Of a DNA stretch of 64,000 nucleotides, positions 1-12,994 are shown piece by piece (the first letter of the stretch is position 1; the number at the start of each line of letters is the position of its first letter). The notes below the pieces were generated by a model, which was given only the letters and a program-made list of their open reading frames with translations, was not told the DNA's origin and ran no database searches. Origin of the DNA: Thereva unica. Its lineage: Eukaryota > Arthropoda > Insecta > Diptera > Therevidae. The position numbers and the translations under genes are program-made. The stretch lies in assembly GCA_949987705.1 (NCBI GenBank), contig OX465283.1, forward strand, positions 90,755,813-90,819,812, given 5' to 3'.

Positions 1-340
1 GATTATCGTCGTTCGCCATACACGAACCGGCCCCAGGCTTTGCAATGGTCAAGTGAACAAAGAGACACAATTTGTGCTCTGGTGACAATGGATTCTGCAC
101 TCTATTTGATGGCTTTATATAACTTAACACATAATCGAACAACACAGGAGTCAGGCGAAAGTATTCCTTGAATTTATTTTCATTATTATCCAGATGACGA
201 AACACTAAAATACATATTATAGGCACCTTCTTCTGTTCGACTTTTAAATCATTTGGATTTGCTGTCTCTTTGAAACTCTTCTTCAGAGTCTTCCATTTTT
301 ACCGATTGAATTATTCAAAATGACTGTGAAATCTAGCATT
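1..340. other. Intronic sequence without recognised features
   Basis: Presumed Synapsin intron. I see no conserved coding stretch, repeat or RNA gene here on either strand. Confidence 0.5.
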
Positions 341-494
341 GGTTTTCTACGAAGCGGTACCGTCATGTAGCGGCCGTATTACTTTACAACTATTGTCGCC
401 GTATTTGTCGCCGTATTTTTGTACACCGTTTTGCTTACGTCACTCACCGTAGTAATACGGCCGCTACATGACGGTACCGCTTCGTAGGAAACCA
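341..494. mobile_element. Short MITE with near-perfect inverted repeats
   Basis: CTACGAAGCGGTACCGTCAT at the left returns as its exact reverse complement at the right. The perfect pairing extends about 36 bp, through GTAGCGGCCGTATTAC. The whole element is about 150 bp and non-coding. The near-identity of its arms suggests a young insertion or a selected hairpin. No clear target duplication was found, so its superfamily is unknown. Confidence 0.8.
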
Positions 495-706
495 TAGCTT
501 TACTAAGAAGCTTTTGGGTGAAGTTTTTTTAGCGTCGTTTTTCAGCGGGTAAACTTAGAAAAATCGTCACTGTCAAGCCTTGTCTCGCCACCTTTCTGTA
601 ACCGACAGACTGTAAAAAGAGGTCGTGAAGCTTTCTAGTAGGAGAGTGTAGTTTCTGATGTATTGGGATGTGTGTAGGAAGCCAAGTGTATGAAATGACA
701 CATAGG

Positions 707-857
707 GCCTGTTTAGACGGTTCGCTTTCAGGAGCGTTTCTCACGAACTTTGTGGATAAAGGGGAAAGTGGGGAAGATAAAAGATACCACTTCACTTCTC
801 CCTTCATCCACAAAGTTCGTGAGGACCGCTCCTGAAAACGAACCATCTAAACCATAG
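707..857. mobile_element. Fold-back MITE, about 150 bp
   Basis: GTTTAGACGGTTCGCTTTCA near 713 pairs with TGAAAACGAACCATCTAAAC near 832-851. The pairing continues inward through CACGAACTTTGTGGAT. It is non-coding. Confidence 0.7.
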
Positions 858-1695
858 TGTTTGATTTTAACACGATTGAGACGTGTAAAAAATATCATAT
901 GCTTCATGCGTGTGATTTTTATACGTCTGGCTTTTTATCCGCGTTATTTTAACACGGTTTATTCCTAAAATGCAATATTTTAACACGATCCGCCAAATTA
1001 ACACGCTTATAAAGCGTGTAGTGTGTTAAATTCCCACGGAAAAAATATTCGGGGGGTTTGCAGGGTTGACTTCCAAAAGAGCGCACCTTTCTGAACTCAA
1101 CTAACATCGAAAATGCGTATATGGGCCGAACTTTTGGTAAGTTTGAAGAAAATGATCTAATTGTCTGTTTCGAAAGGTATTGAACTTCCCAGTGAAGCTT
1201 TATAAAGTTTCACGCAAAAAATGTTTAAAGCATAAAACAGTCTGTGACGATTATCTTCTACTTACACTGTAATCGTTTTACCCAATACGGCTTTAACTAT
1301 GGTGTAATAAATTTTTTTCGTCAAAATTTACAACCAATATTTGAAAGGCAACGCCATATTTATTGTAAAAGCTCCATTTTCATGGTTCTTGATTTATTAA
1401 TCCAGTTTGTGCGAATTGAAAGTGATTCTTTAAACCCAATTGGGGAGTGCCTAACATGCGGTTTTGTAAGAGTTGTCGTTTGCCATCCGCAAATTTCAAC
1501 CGCATTTCAATAAGTTGATAATTCTTTAATGCTAATAATAAGAGTAATATATTCAACCACAAAAGTTTTTTTTACTTGCTATTTGATTATATCGTAATTT
1601 TAACGCATCCGGAATGTTGGGTTTCCCGCCACAAAATTAGCATTACTCGCTTAAACTGGCCAAAAATCTATACTTTATATTAAAAATAAATAAAA
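858..1695. other. AT-rich intronic stretch
   Basis: Non-coding as far as can be seen. It contains several scattered TTAACACG-type words at 868-1030 but no clean array or inverted repeat. Confidence 0.4.
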
Positions 1696-2202
1696 ACTAG
1701 TTGGGATGTGGGTTTGACCCCTTCGGTCCACACGATTAACTTCCCAGTATGATGAACGAAGATGGAATAAACTGACTTCTTACAAAATAGTTATACGTTC
1801 CCCGTCAAAAAGTGCTAATCCAAGGTTTGAAAAATTCGCGCCGTTTGTAAAGGGTAACGAAATTTTTGCATGATTTTGAAAGGTTGTCGGATTTTGACAA
1901 GTGATGTTTTGTTCGAAGGCTATCGCTGTGCAGAACCCAAAAAAGATCACTTCGTTTAGATCGGGTCTCATTCCATCGAGTTTATTAGATACCTCAACGA
2001 AGTCGATATTTTTTTTGGTTCGCGCGATATCGTGCAGGAAAAAATGACCATATCCGTACGCACACACACACACACACACACACATACTTCCTCCCAATTT
2101 TTTGCTTAAAATGCTCCTGGGACCTTGAAAGATGAAAATACGTCGAAATTTTCGATTTCGATTTTCGGACCGATTACAATAACTTCCTATACTGGTAAGT
2201 TA
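1696..2202 (+). mobile_element. Helentron/DINE-like element, copy A (short)
   Basis: Starts ACTAGTTGGGATGTGGG and ends in a TTCC..GGTAAGTT hairpin. The internal inverted repeat AACTTCCCAGTA / TACTGGTAAGTT has one mismatch in this copy. It has only one central repeat unit and a (CA)n run at about 2061-2083. Its middle section matches that of copy E at 44871-46291 but not those of copies B, C and F. Confidence 0.75.
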
Positions 2203-4254
2203 AAAAACCGATGCAAGTCTGTTAATATCTTTTTTTATTCGCATTTCGTTAAAAATCGAGAAGTAACCAAATATACATCACGAATCTATTAAAAGTTAAG
2301 AAAGATAAACATAAAAATAAATGGGAATCATATAAATGAATTTAAGTCAGAATTGTTATAAAAAGAACCCGTAAAATCCCCCATTTAATAATTTTTTTAT
2401 AATACCTATTTACGAAATGTAAAAAGAAATTACAAAACTTAAAGCTATAATAGTGCTTTCCTTTTATATTTTCCATTCTCACTGGGCGTGAATATCTTAA
2501 TTTTCAGACACTGATATTTATAGCCTCAATAACTCATAGATATGATGCAAAAACCTAGAATTAGTCTGGGTATAATCGAACGTACCCTGGGGCAATCCTA
2601 AGAAATCTTTCCAGACCACCTGCAGTAAAGCAGCATAAATCAGAGCGATGATGCAGCAGTAGACATGGAACACTAAACGCCATTAATTTACAAAAACTCG
2701 AGCAGCTAGAATATTTTTTTCGAAGTTGCGAGTATTTGCTTACTACTCCCAATGAATTACCGTTTGATCGGCGCGTTCTTGCTCTTGGTCGAAGCATGGA
2801 AGTCATATCTATTAATCAATCCTTGATTCTAGCCCAGACTGTCGATAACGTGTTTCCGCTCAAGTAATGAAAGCCTAACTACTTTAACGAGGATGACTGA
2901 ATCTGCAGTGTCTGCATAGCCAATTTAAGAAATCTTTCAAAACCTGAGATAATTTCTAATTACAGACCCGTGAATCTACCGCTTCAGGCTACTCGAGGCG
3001 ATGGAAACTCCACCACATTATAGGAAATTGCTGTACACAATAATATCAGCTTTATAGTAAACAAACGGCCGCTAATAGGTTATTGGGCTGCGCTGGTCTA
3101 TCTGATTTCCATATTAACCAGAGATGACCACACAGCTGCTGGGAACGAGTTGACAGCTAAAGCCTCGCTAAGTAATTGGGGTCTATGCAAGCCGCCTCTC
3201 TTCACAGACGTCAATTCACCTTAATTAATATCTCCTAACGTCGTGACTGAACATGTGTTTATTGATTTTATCTTTCCGTTGCCGACCAATTGATATAAAT
3301 TGTGGAAACGTTTGATAAAATGATTGCCATAAACTAGGGACTGCTGATGTAGATACCGCGGACGAACGCATGAGGATTCCAAGAGTATGGGCGGTGTTCG
3401 TGCATTATTTGTAAAACAATTTGGTAATTGCAACCCAAATAGCAAAGTACAGGTGGCCATGGCTTATTGATGTTAACAAAAATATTGTGCTTTTAGCTCT
3501 CTTTTGTAACATATCGTATAAATGTCAACATGCCGGAATGACGCATGCACGCAACTGCTGCTTGATTTACTTCTAAAGCGCATTCTTTGGCTGCTCTAAT
3601 CAATTAAGTCGGGTGGATAAATTCAGCGCTGCAGCGCCGCAAGTGAAAGGCATCAGATCGTTATGTGACAAATGTATGACGCTTCCTCAGCACACGTCTA
3701 TCGTGTCGAGTTAATTAATTTTTCCCAGTAGTAGCTTAACTGCTTTTCAGCACCACTTAAAATTTTCACCACTACCAGTTTAATGTAGAGAAGAAAACCG
3801 TTACGTTTGGTTGGGGATATGTGAAGCTGCCTTTTCCAGTGATTTTCGAAATGCATGCAGGAGGGCAACCACCTTCGCAAATAAATATTGGAAAAAGTGG
3901 ATTTCATTGCATTATTTTTGATTGTTATTGAAATTATTGCGAAAATCCTTAAAAAAGAGCGTTTTTTTAGTTTTAAAGGTCAGTTTACAACTCAGACTCA
4001 AGTGGAGCGAAAATCCTTTCTCCTTTATCGCATAGAAGATAGTGTGGATCTGTCTTTGTTTCACGAAAGTGGCAACAACAAACAGCAGCCTCAAAGTAGA
4101 GTCCTACTCTACTTAAGGAATACGTAGTTCAAAAAAACTTTTAATTTCGTTAAATTTCAGTATTCTAACGTCTAGTAGATGCGGCTGTCGTCTTTTCTTG
4201 TGTTTTTTTTTTTTGCATATTCATCATTGTGGAAATGTTTGAAACTAATATAAA
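2203..4254. other. Intronic sequence without recognised features
   Basis: No conserved protein similarity, inverted repeat or RNA gene recognised. The short open frames here look like chance. Confidence 0.4.
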
Positions 4255-5156
4255 ACTAGTTGGGATGTGGGTTCGACCCTTTCGGTCCACACGATCAACT
4301 TCCCAGTAAGATGGATGTTGAATATTATGAATGGATATTTTAATAATAAATGAACAATAGGCAATATAGAATATATGCATAATACCGAGAATTTGTCACA
4401 ATTGTTTATCAATATTTTCGTTAAAATGTCAAACTAAATGTGCGCACTTACAAGATTAGGATGACGAAAATGTATATAAAATTGATGTATTAATGTTTTT
4501 CGGCACCTCAATGAAGTCGATATAGTTTTTAGTTCGCGCGGTATCGTGCAGGTACAAAAATCACTTAAGTCATTTAAACCAAAAACCCGCTGGACCGAAT
4601 ATTATAAAAATATTTTCAGATTATATTGTCGCTAATACGCTTCGAACGGCACCTTAAGTAAGTCAATATCTTTTGTGGTTCGGGCCATATCGTGCATGTA
4701 CAAAAGTCACTTACGCCGCTTAAACAAAAAAACGTCTCGACCGAATTTTATGAAAATCTTTTCAGATCATATTTTGGTTAATACTCTTCGAACGGCACGT
4801 CAACTAAGTCGATATCTTTTATAGTTCGCGCGATATCGTGCAGGTACAAGAATCACTTAAGTCATTTAAACCAAAAAACCACTGGACCGAATATTATAAA
4901 AATCTTTTCAGATAATATTGTCGCTAATACGCTTCGAACGGCACCTCAAGTAAGTCAATATCTTTCGTGGTTCGGGCGATATCGTGCAGGTACAAAAATC
5001 ACTTACGTCGCTCAAACAAAAAAACGGGTGGACCGAATTTCATGAAATTCTTTTCAGATCATATTTCGGTTAATACGCTTCGAACAACACCTCAACGAAG
5101 TCGATATCAGTTTTGGTTCGCGCGATATCGTGCAGGAAAAAATGACCACATCCGTA

Positions 5157-5188
<32 letters not shown>

Positions 5189-5306
5189 TACTTCCTCCCA
5201 ATTTTTTGCTTAAAATGCTCCTGGGACCTTGAAAGATGAAAATACGTTGAAATTTTCGATTTCGATTTTCGGACCGATTACAATAACTTCCTATACTGGG
5301 AAGTTA
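4255..5306 (+). mobile_element. Helentron/DINE-like element, copy B (five central repeats)
   Basis: It runs from ACTAGTTGGGATGTGGGTTC to a terminal hairpin AACTTCCTATACTGGGAAGTT-like structure. The perfect 12-bp subterminal inverted repeats are AACTTCCCAGTA and TACTGGGAAGTT. The centre has five tandem units of about 147 bp, each containing the word ATATCGTGCAGG or a close variant (near 4545, 4690, 4835, 4981, 5125). A (CA)n run sits at 5163-5188. It is non-autonomous; no Rep or helicase coding is seen. Confidence 0.8.
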
Positions 5307-5384
5307 AAAATTGTATTACAGATTAATTTAATATAACTAGCTAAAAGGATTTGCAGCTCATTAAATTGTTTCCTTTTAGTTGTA

Positions 5385-5616
5385 ATGCCGGGTTTCCACC
5401 AAACAGACAAAACAAGAAACACAAACAAAAACTGTTTTTGCCATCAAAAATGTCAATGTTTTGTAAAAATCGAACAATTTTAAAAACATTTTTGTCGGAG
5501 AATAGTGTTTTTACAAACAAAACACTGTCCCATCTTGAGTGGGTAAAACAAAACACAACAAAATTTTAAAAACAAAACAGTTTTTTAAAACTGTCTGTTT
5601 GGTGGAAACCCGGCAT
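5385..5616. mobile_element. MITE family G, copy 1 (232 bp)
   Basis: The termini ATGCCGGGTTTCCACCAAAC and GTTTGGTGGAAACCCGGCAT are perfect inverted repeats, extending to about 24 bp. The interior is A-rich. A related copy lies at 9264-9480. Confidence 0.82.
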
Positions 5617-6156
5617 AAAAGGTTTCGAGATTTCCACGAAACTTGGCGCTTGTATTTTTTACAGGGCCACTAGGTTCTTCCACTTAGATTTTGGGATGTA
5701 AACTGGCATTAAGAGTGACGCTTATATTTTAGGACTACGGACCCCGATTTTCGTAATCAGAGACTCAAAAAACATACAGAGGAACCGTGTCATGTTTCGA
5801 CATCAGAAGGCGCCTTTACCGTTTTCGCTGTTGGTACCTCGTTGGTATTGCTGTTTTTTCCGTTATTAGAATAGTGTGAGCTGCATTAAAATGAGTAAAA
5901 TTTTTCATTTTTACCCCATTGTTTCTGCAAGAGAAAACCGAACCGAGAAATTTTGAGTGCTGCATTTAATTTTCATCCTTTCGTTGTTTCAGATTTTGTA
6001 AGCTGATAAGTTCTTCTGGTGAGCAATACAGGCTGGTTTGAATGCCTAGCAGAACGGGGACATCCCTAATCTCCGAGGATCCGCGAGATGTAGGAAGATC
6101 TACGTGTTTATTGCAATTCTATTTTTCGGCAGCACCATGTTGCTTAAGGGGTCTTA

Positions 6157-6576
6157 AGGCCCAATTACAATGAACGGATGAGAGCGGAACAGAATCGGAT
6201 TGAACTGTCAAAGTGGTTTTCCTAACATGCGTTTTCAGTTGAACGATTACAGTGAACGGATACAAGCGTATTTGAGCGGATTCGTTATCGTTGGTTTAGA
6301 AATCGCCGGATTGGGCTGTCAGAATTTCTGTAAACATAACATTTTATTTGCTTTTTTTAATTAAAAAAATGTTTTGTGATAAACATTTACTAGGAGAAAT
6401 GAAAGAAACGAATTATTAGTATAATAAGGAGAAAAGTGGTAATAAAATTATACCAAACACTTTGACGTTTAAACGCGACCATATCCGTTTATTGTAATCA
6501 GTACAGTTTCCTACCCGCTCCAGTGCGTTCTTTTGACATTCCAATCCGCCTACATCCGTTCATTGCAATTGGGCCT
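6157..6576. mobile_element. MITE with TTA target duplication, PIF/Harbinger-like
   Basis: Termini AGGCCCAATTACAATGAACG and CGTTCATTGCAATTGGGCCT are inverted repeats with one mismatch in this span. The element is flanked on both sides by TTA (6154-6156 and 6577-6579), the 3-bp target duplication expected of PIF/Harbinger elements. No coding sequence is seen in 420 bp. Confidence 0.78.
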
Positions 6577-6739
6577 TTAGCGTGTCTTCAAAACTTTCGA
6601 TTATTGGCAAGCAATGTATAATCGAGATCACTCACTTGCAGAGTCTACTGTTGCCTAATGGCTAGTCATTTGTAATTGGTAGGATGAACTATGTGCGGAA
6701 TCTACAAAAATGAATGTGTGTATGTATTTTTTTTTATGT

Positions 6740-7263
6740 GATAGTCTAAGCTCAGGTGTCACCCTTTGTACTACTAGTACGTCATGTCGTTTAAGTCATG
6801 GTGCAATGACCAGTAGTAAGCTTAGCTCGAAAGATAGAGAGAAGGGCATAATAGGTTAGGGGGAGTCAAGGGGGTGTTGCAGAAAGTGGCGATGAACCTT
6901 GCGTTTGAACTCTTGGATGTTGTATGAGTTCGGGAATACTGTCTTTGGAAGGTTGTTCCACAGACGAGTTGTTCTTGTAATAAACGAATTTCTAGATCGG
7001 AGTGTGCGCCAAGATAAGGGCTGTAAACTGTGGGGGTGAGCCGAGCGGGCAAGTCTTGTGTTGCGGGAAAAATGTTGCCGTGGAGGCATGAGGTTACTTA
7101 TTTCAATGGAGCAGTCATTATGAAAAAAGCGATAAAATTTTGCAAGAGCTGCTACATTCCTGCTACAAAATTGTGTTTGGGTGATTTTTTGGGCAAAAAG
7201 TAATTTTTGGAAACTTTGATCTGGAATAACTTCGAAAGGGTGAGGTTTTCGAAAAAATGACAA
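6740..7263 (-). mobile_element. Non-LTR retrotransposon family F, 3' end fragment (copy 1)
   Basis: The minus strand encodes a reverse-transcriptase C-terminal tail, with [37 protein letters not shown] and FKRKVHRHFLQH. The same tail and 3' UTR recur at 34255 and 44160, which defines the family. This copy is heavily 5'-truncated and lacks the catalytic domain. Confidence 0.78.
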
Positions 7264-8322
7264 CAGGGCTTTTTGAAGGCAATAACGTTTTGAATTGACT
7301 GATAAATTGTTCTACCAGTTTTTGAGAGAAATTTTGATTTTTGATAACTTTGACCTTAAATAACTTTCAACAGGTTAATCGGGTCAACAGTTTTGTAAGA
7401 ACTAAAGTAGTAGAGAATTTCATTATCAACATTTTGGGCCCAGGCTTGTATAACCCATAGAAACCGAGAAACAAGGAAAACTCGGGCGGCCAAGTTTTTT
7501 GTGATTCTGAAATTGCTGCGATCCAATATTCAGCCATTTTGGATTTCTATCTCATTTCGTGCGTTTTTTTTTTTTGTTAATTTCCCCGGATTATATAAGC
7601 TTGGTCATTTTGATCTGAAAAGAACCCGGTTTTACATTGAGTCGTTTGACAACTAAAAACGTAGTTTTCTGGAACGACCTCTTCCTTGAACGAACTCGTA
7701 CTCTTTCCGTTTCGGTGTAGGTTCCATAATTGAATTGTCACTGGAACTTTCAAATAAGAGAGTTTGTGTCTTATTTAGGAGAACATTTTTGCTACGCCGA
7801 AGCTTGCTTGGATACGGATTACAAGTCAATTTTTCACTAAGGTTTGTTTTCATTTATTGCTTATCATTCAATTGATCGGGTCACCGTTGACACAAAAAGT
7901 GCCCCGGTTTACTCGGACACTTTTCAAAATCCCTCCCGGACGTTATCAAAACTAGGACAAATCCGTGGAAACCCGGACGAATGGCAACCTTACTTCTATG
8001 GCATCTGATGGTCCCCCTCAAGTCCCTGATAGGGGGGGAGTGAGGTAATGGACTGAGCCTAGCATATTGTGAGCCAGCCCAGGTCTTAGATAGGCTAAAG
8101 ATTTAGTAAGACCCTTTGCCCTAAGAGAGATCATCACTTTAAACAGATGAGCCTAAGCCTGTTGGTTGGGTATCTCAGTGACCATATAGGGTTGCAGTAT
8201 GGTCTCCACAACGTAGGATTGTCTCAAGATGCAGAATGCTGAATCTGCATGGAAGAAATTTTTGTATCGGATCGATTCAATCCGTTTCAAATCAATTTCG
8301 AGCGTCATGTAACCACAGTAGA
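7264..8322. other. Intronic sequence, no gene recognised
   Basis: AT-rich and without conserved coding. It lies between a LINE end and a MITE pair. No inverted or tandem repeat was found. Confidence 0.4.
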
Positions 8323-8325
8323 TAA

Positions 8326-8749
8326 GGGGCCATCCATAAATTACGTCACACGAATTTCCTGATTTTTTGACTCCCCCCCCGTCCTTGTCACAGCTGGTCA
8401 CATTTGGGAGACCCCCCCTCCCTAGTGTGACGTCACATATTGTGCAATTTTGCACCTAGAAGTTATTAAACTAAAACAGCAGTTCCGAAATTAAATATAT
8501 TTCTATTTAAATTATTTTTTAATAAAATTAACATAAAAATTCACTTAAACATTTCAAAAAATTAACAAAAGAAGAAACGATTAATTCTATTAAAAAGATA
8601 CAAGATTTGTCATTTTGAGTCCATGGACTTTGAACCCACTGTGACGTAACAAAATTTAAGACCCCCCCCCCACCCCTTGTCACACAATGTCACACTTCGC
8701 CGACCCCCTCCCTCCCCCCTAACGTGTGACGTAATTTATGGATGGCCCC
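8326..8749. mobile_element. MITE with TAA target duplication, PIF/Harbinger-like
   Basis: Termini GGGGCCATCCATAAATTACG and CGTAATTTATGGATGGCCCC are perfect inverted repeats, and the pairing extends to TCACACG. TAA flanks both ends (8323-8325 and 8750-8752). C-runs near 8374-8425 and 8660-8720 form a second, looser inverted pair. It is non-coding. Confidence 0.82.
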
Positions 8750-9059
8750 TAATGGGTCATATGCAAAAAAATTGGAAGTGAGTTTTATCTCATATGTCTG
8801 AGCATTTACTTCATTTCGTATGCAAAAAATCATTAGATTTGAGTCATATCTCATACTATGAGATCAATCTCATGTATTGAGAAATGTCTCATTCTGAAAG
8901 CTCTTTACGAGAAATTGCTTCAAATTGTATGCAAAAAAGGAGACTGAACTCAATTTTTTGAGAAACTGCTTATAAAAAATTAAGCATGCATTTTACATTG
9001 CTCAGCTACGTTTTTAAGGTCAAAACGTCAAATATTTGTAATTCTTATAACCATATCGA

Positions 9060-9262
9060 TTCAATGAAAATAGCGTAAATAAAAAGTCCGAGGAATTTCT
9101 TGGACTAGCAATGGTGATTGGCGTTCCTAAGCTCTGAGTGTCCTGGCCTACGCCATCCTTCCAGCGGAGTTTGGGTCTCCCTGGGTGACGCTCCCCATAG
9201 GTCTTATCGCATAGGTCTAGGTGGCCAGCCATCAGTGGAATAGGGAGATTAACATGTAGCCC
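9060..9262 (-). mobile_element. Non-LTR retrotransposon C-terminal fragment
   Basis: The minus strand reads AGHLDLCDKTYGERHPG then RPKLRWKDGVGQDTQSLG, which resembles the last part of many arthropod LINE reverse-transcriptase ORFs (GRPxLRWxDGVxxD). It is short and has no catalytic part. Confidence 0.5.
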
Positions 9263-9263
9263 A

Positions 9264-9480
9264 ATGCCGGGTTTCCATCGAGGAGACAAAACAAGAAACA
9301 AAAACAACAACAAAAATGTCAATGTTTTGTAAAAATCTTACAATATTGAAAATATTTTTGTCGGTGAATAGCGTTTTTGTAAACAAAACACTGTCCCATC
9401 TCAAGTGGGTAAATCAAACAAACAAAAAATTAAAAACAAAACAGTGTTTTAAAACTGTCCGTTTGGTGGGAACCCGGCAT
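9264..9480. mobile_element. MITE family G, copy 2 (217 bp)
   Basis: It starts ATGCCGGGTTTCCATCG and ends GTTTGGTGGGAACCCGGCAT. The interior is closely similar to that of the copy at 5385-5616, including an AAAATGTCAATGTTTTGTAA block. It has been inserted into the element at 8754-9797. Confidence 0.78.
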
Positions 9481-9797
9481 AACATTAACGGGCTGCAACT
9501 ATTTCGGACTGAGGGAAATGCGATTATAACCTCCTAGCGGGGCCACTGGTAACTATTCGAAGTGAGAGGGTATTCTAATACGATCGGACTAGTCACTTTC
9601 ACTTTCTTAAGTTGCCTTGACATGGGTAACTTTGTTAAGATTTTGCAATGATCTCAGTTAGTTGAGAATATTCTCATGAGCACTTTCTCAGCTTTTTGCA
9701 TTCGATTGAGATCAGAGTTTTTGCTCGATCTCACAAATACAGTAAAAGGCCCACATCTCAGTCTCCGGGATTGATCTCATTTTTTTGCATATGAACC

Positions 9798-12224
9798 AAT
9801 GTTTCGACGAATTCAATGTAATTAAATAGCATAATGTATATGTAAATTAATAGCTATTCAGATCCTTGAGGGCCAATTGGGAAGTAGCAGGCCTGACAAA
9901 TCTGTATAGCGGCTACACTATTACTTTCACGGAAATTTTATATACGGAACATGAAATTGTTTATCGCTTTGTAAAAGGATTTGAGCCAACTGAGAACGTG
10001 CTATACGAAAATCTTCTATTTTATGTTGGCCTATCAAGCTGAAAACGTCACTTATTCTCATTATCATCTCTTAATAACGCTGCTTCATTTAGCAATATTT
10101 TGGAAGATTAAAGGTACTTTCTACAAAAACTGTATCATATTTCTGCCCACTTCTATCATGTGTACAATTGCAAAACAAACACTTATTTTCGAATTTCTTA
10201 GCATTTTTAATTTTTTTTATGAGCACAAAAGCGTAAACCCAATTAGCATTCCCACTCATATAAACAATGTACACTTGTGTAATTGCAGACATGACATAAT
10301 TTCGTTGATTTGCTAGTCTGATCAGGTTACGATCAGAAAATTGAATGACAACTACCATGACGCGTGAATGCAAATTAGTTTGAGTGAATTTTGCAAGCTG
10401 CCTGCTGTTAAAGTTGTAAAAGAGTAAAACAAAAATTTACAAGTTGAAATCATCCAGTTTCTGTATGCAGCTTTTAGGATTTGTATCAGAGGCAAGAAAG
10501 ACAATTTCAGGCCGCAAAGATGGAATCGGATTTGTCATCGAGAAACTGCGGGAACGTCGTAGGAGGTCGACTATTTATCATAAGATTTATGTCTAGAATA
10601 CTTATTATCGAATTAGAGTCGATGGTATCAGTTTCACTGATATCTTCATTCTAAAGGCATGGCACGACTTTTGATTTACACTGAATCATCAGTGACGCAG
10701 TTGAAAATTTTGATGACAAAGCTAAAGGAGGGGTCATTAGCACGCTTGTTGCTTTATGGTTGGTAGTTTATAAATAGTTTACAGCTTTTTATAGTTCCAC
10801 TCGGAAAGTAGGTTGATATACATACATATAACAAGACAACCGCAGAAAATGCTTGGAGCTCACTGGATTTGGATTAAAAGATACAATACTCAACAAAAAT
10901 TAAACTTAAATTCACAATTTAACGTTCGAAAACGAATTTCTTAATTTCTTGTGCTTATGCGATAATGTGATATTTCCATTTTCCTCTCTCTTTTTTTATC
11001 ATACCCTTGTTACACGAACCCACAAAACTAGTCTTTAGGTGCTGAAGACCCTAAATTCTATTGACAAGTGCAACGCTATTTCCCACCACCAACTCTCGCG
11101 TCCTCCGCGAAGACAGACATTACAGTAGCAAGTAATAAACGGCTTTATGCTTGAGTTGAAGGCGAGGCTCTTTCACACGATTTCCGTCAGAACTCGGCAT
11201 TTGACACCCATCTTATAACACAAAAGTAGCGGTTGACGTGCGGCTTTATTCCTATTAACAGGCATAAACTGCCACGAGGCGCTTAGTTGCATAAAGGCTG
11301 TTTATTTATTTGCTGTGCTTTCAATTTTCCTAGCACAGGTAGCGCTCACATTAATTTTACTAGAAATGAAATTAAATGCTTTGAAAAATAGCAGCAGTGG
11401 AAATATGAGAGCGACTTAAAATATCACTTATGCTATCAGAAACTAATGGAGCTACTTGCATGCAACTGCTTTAATTTCTATTGAGTTAACCCGACTTCAT
11501 TTGGAAACCGACTTCTGTTGCAATACTTTTGAAAGGGGCAGTTCCTCAACAATCATGAGAACATGATGCCGCGGTTAAGACGGCATTCTGTCGCTTGCCT
11601 CCACTTGCCACTTTGAGTATTGCTTGACGAAGATTTATGACGGACTCAGTTTTTTTTATATCTGACAGCTTTTATATATCTACATTAATTTAAAAAACCA
11701 AGAAATGTTTTTTACGTAAGTTGGCCAATCTACTTGAAGCGGTTATTAATTGCTGGTTTTTTAGTTGGTCCGCCATTTTAATGTTTGAAGATTTGATTTA
11801 GTTAAATTACAATTCTATAATGCGATTTCACTTTACGGAGGTCACTTTACTTTAAAGCAAGGCACAACACATTGAAAATCCTAATACTGTCGGGGAGAGC
11901 TTCAGGCACATGTTAAGGCATTCAAAAGGCCAATTTTGTTGTTCTATCTCGGAATCGAATGACGTTATTGTCTGGGGATTTTATGTAGATTAATTTAGTA
12001 TCTAGACGCTGTAGTTTTCGATTTATTATCGAAAAACTGATAAAATGGACTTTTAGAGCACCATCACACATTTTTAGTATGTTGTCAAGGACACTTCCTC
12101 TACTGTGCCAAAATGGGCTAGTTTATCTATTTTTTCAACACGCCGAGTTAAAATAAGAGCGTCAAAATGCCTACTATACACCTGAATACAAACAAGACTC
12201 ACCCGTTGTTAGCCTCAAACCTGC
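9798..12224. other. Long intronic stretch without recognised features
   Basis: I found no conserved coding, inverted repeat or tandem repeat here. Short open frames at 9981-10373 on both strands show no recognisable motif. Confidence 0.35.
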
Positions 12225-12994
12225 CCAGTAGGACTAAGTAAGATTAACTCTAGGGAAGAAACCTTGATAATTTTGCCGAAGCACACTTCCCAGGCACAAC
12301 CATTTATTCAAATGTGAACATAATTTCTGCCGGGCAGCCAACAGGCCCACCTTCTAAAGTGACCGAAGCTGTCTGAATAGAAGCAAACACCGTGTTTAAC
12401 CATGCAGCTATTAGGGAGGCGATCAGATCGTTCAAACCAAATAAGTCCCCTGGAGCGGACGGAATCTATCCCATTCTGCTACAGGAGGTCTGCGACCTAG
12501 TCACTCCTTATTATGCAAAGTATTCAGGGCTTACTTCGCTCATGGTTACATCCCATCTGTCTGGAGGAACGTCAACATAACATTTATACCTAAGCCAGGG
12601 TGTCGGATTATACCTCGGCTAAATCTGTTAGGCCGATAAACCTGTCGTCTTTTGCCTTGAAGACAATGGAGAAAATTGTCGACCGGGCGATAAGGGAAAA
12701 TTATCTTCAACGCCAACCACTAAGCTCCTTTCAGCAGGCGTACCAGGCGGGCAAGTCCACTCAGACAGCACTGCACAATCTGGTGCTCAGGCTGGAATGC
12801 GCAGCTCTAAACAAAGGAGTTGCACTGACGGCCTTTCTCGATATCGAGGGCGTCTTCGACAATACATCTTTTGATACTATAGCTAGGGAGCTAAGCGGAC
12901 GCAGTCTAAGTTTACAATGGAATTGACTCTATTCTGAGAACTCGCAAACTAATGGTCTTTCATCTTGAGAGAGCTATAGCAAAAGGTTGTCCAC
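12225..12994 (+). mobile_element. Jockey-like LINE, 5' part of a split copy
   Basis: In three frames the plus strand encodes reverse-transcriptase fragments: REAIRSFKPNKSPGADGIYP, then SVRPINLSSFALKTMEKIVD, then SSFQQAYQAGKSTQTALHNL and TAFLDIEGVFDN. These are the fingers and palm start of a jockey-group RT. The frame is broken. The copy is interrupted at 12994 in the conserved GCPQGG motif and resumes at 14154. Confidence 0.82.

Larger units (their letters stand above)
8754..9797. mobile_element. DNA element with GGKTCATATGCAAAAAAAT termini
   Basis: The left end GGGTCATATGCAAAAAAAT pairs with the right end ATTTTTTTGCATATGAACC. Inside both ends are repeated TCTCAT/ATGAGA words that also pair. 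AAT flanks both sides. Nested within are a LINE tail fragment (9060-9262) and MITE copy 9264-9480. It begins four bases after the preceding MITE. Confidence 0.65.

Noticed and set aside
4967..5239. Open frames with THTHTHTHT runs in the Helentron/DINE-like copies
   Set aside because: They read through the (CA)n run and the central repeats and are not conserved as protein between copies.
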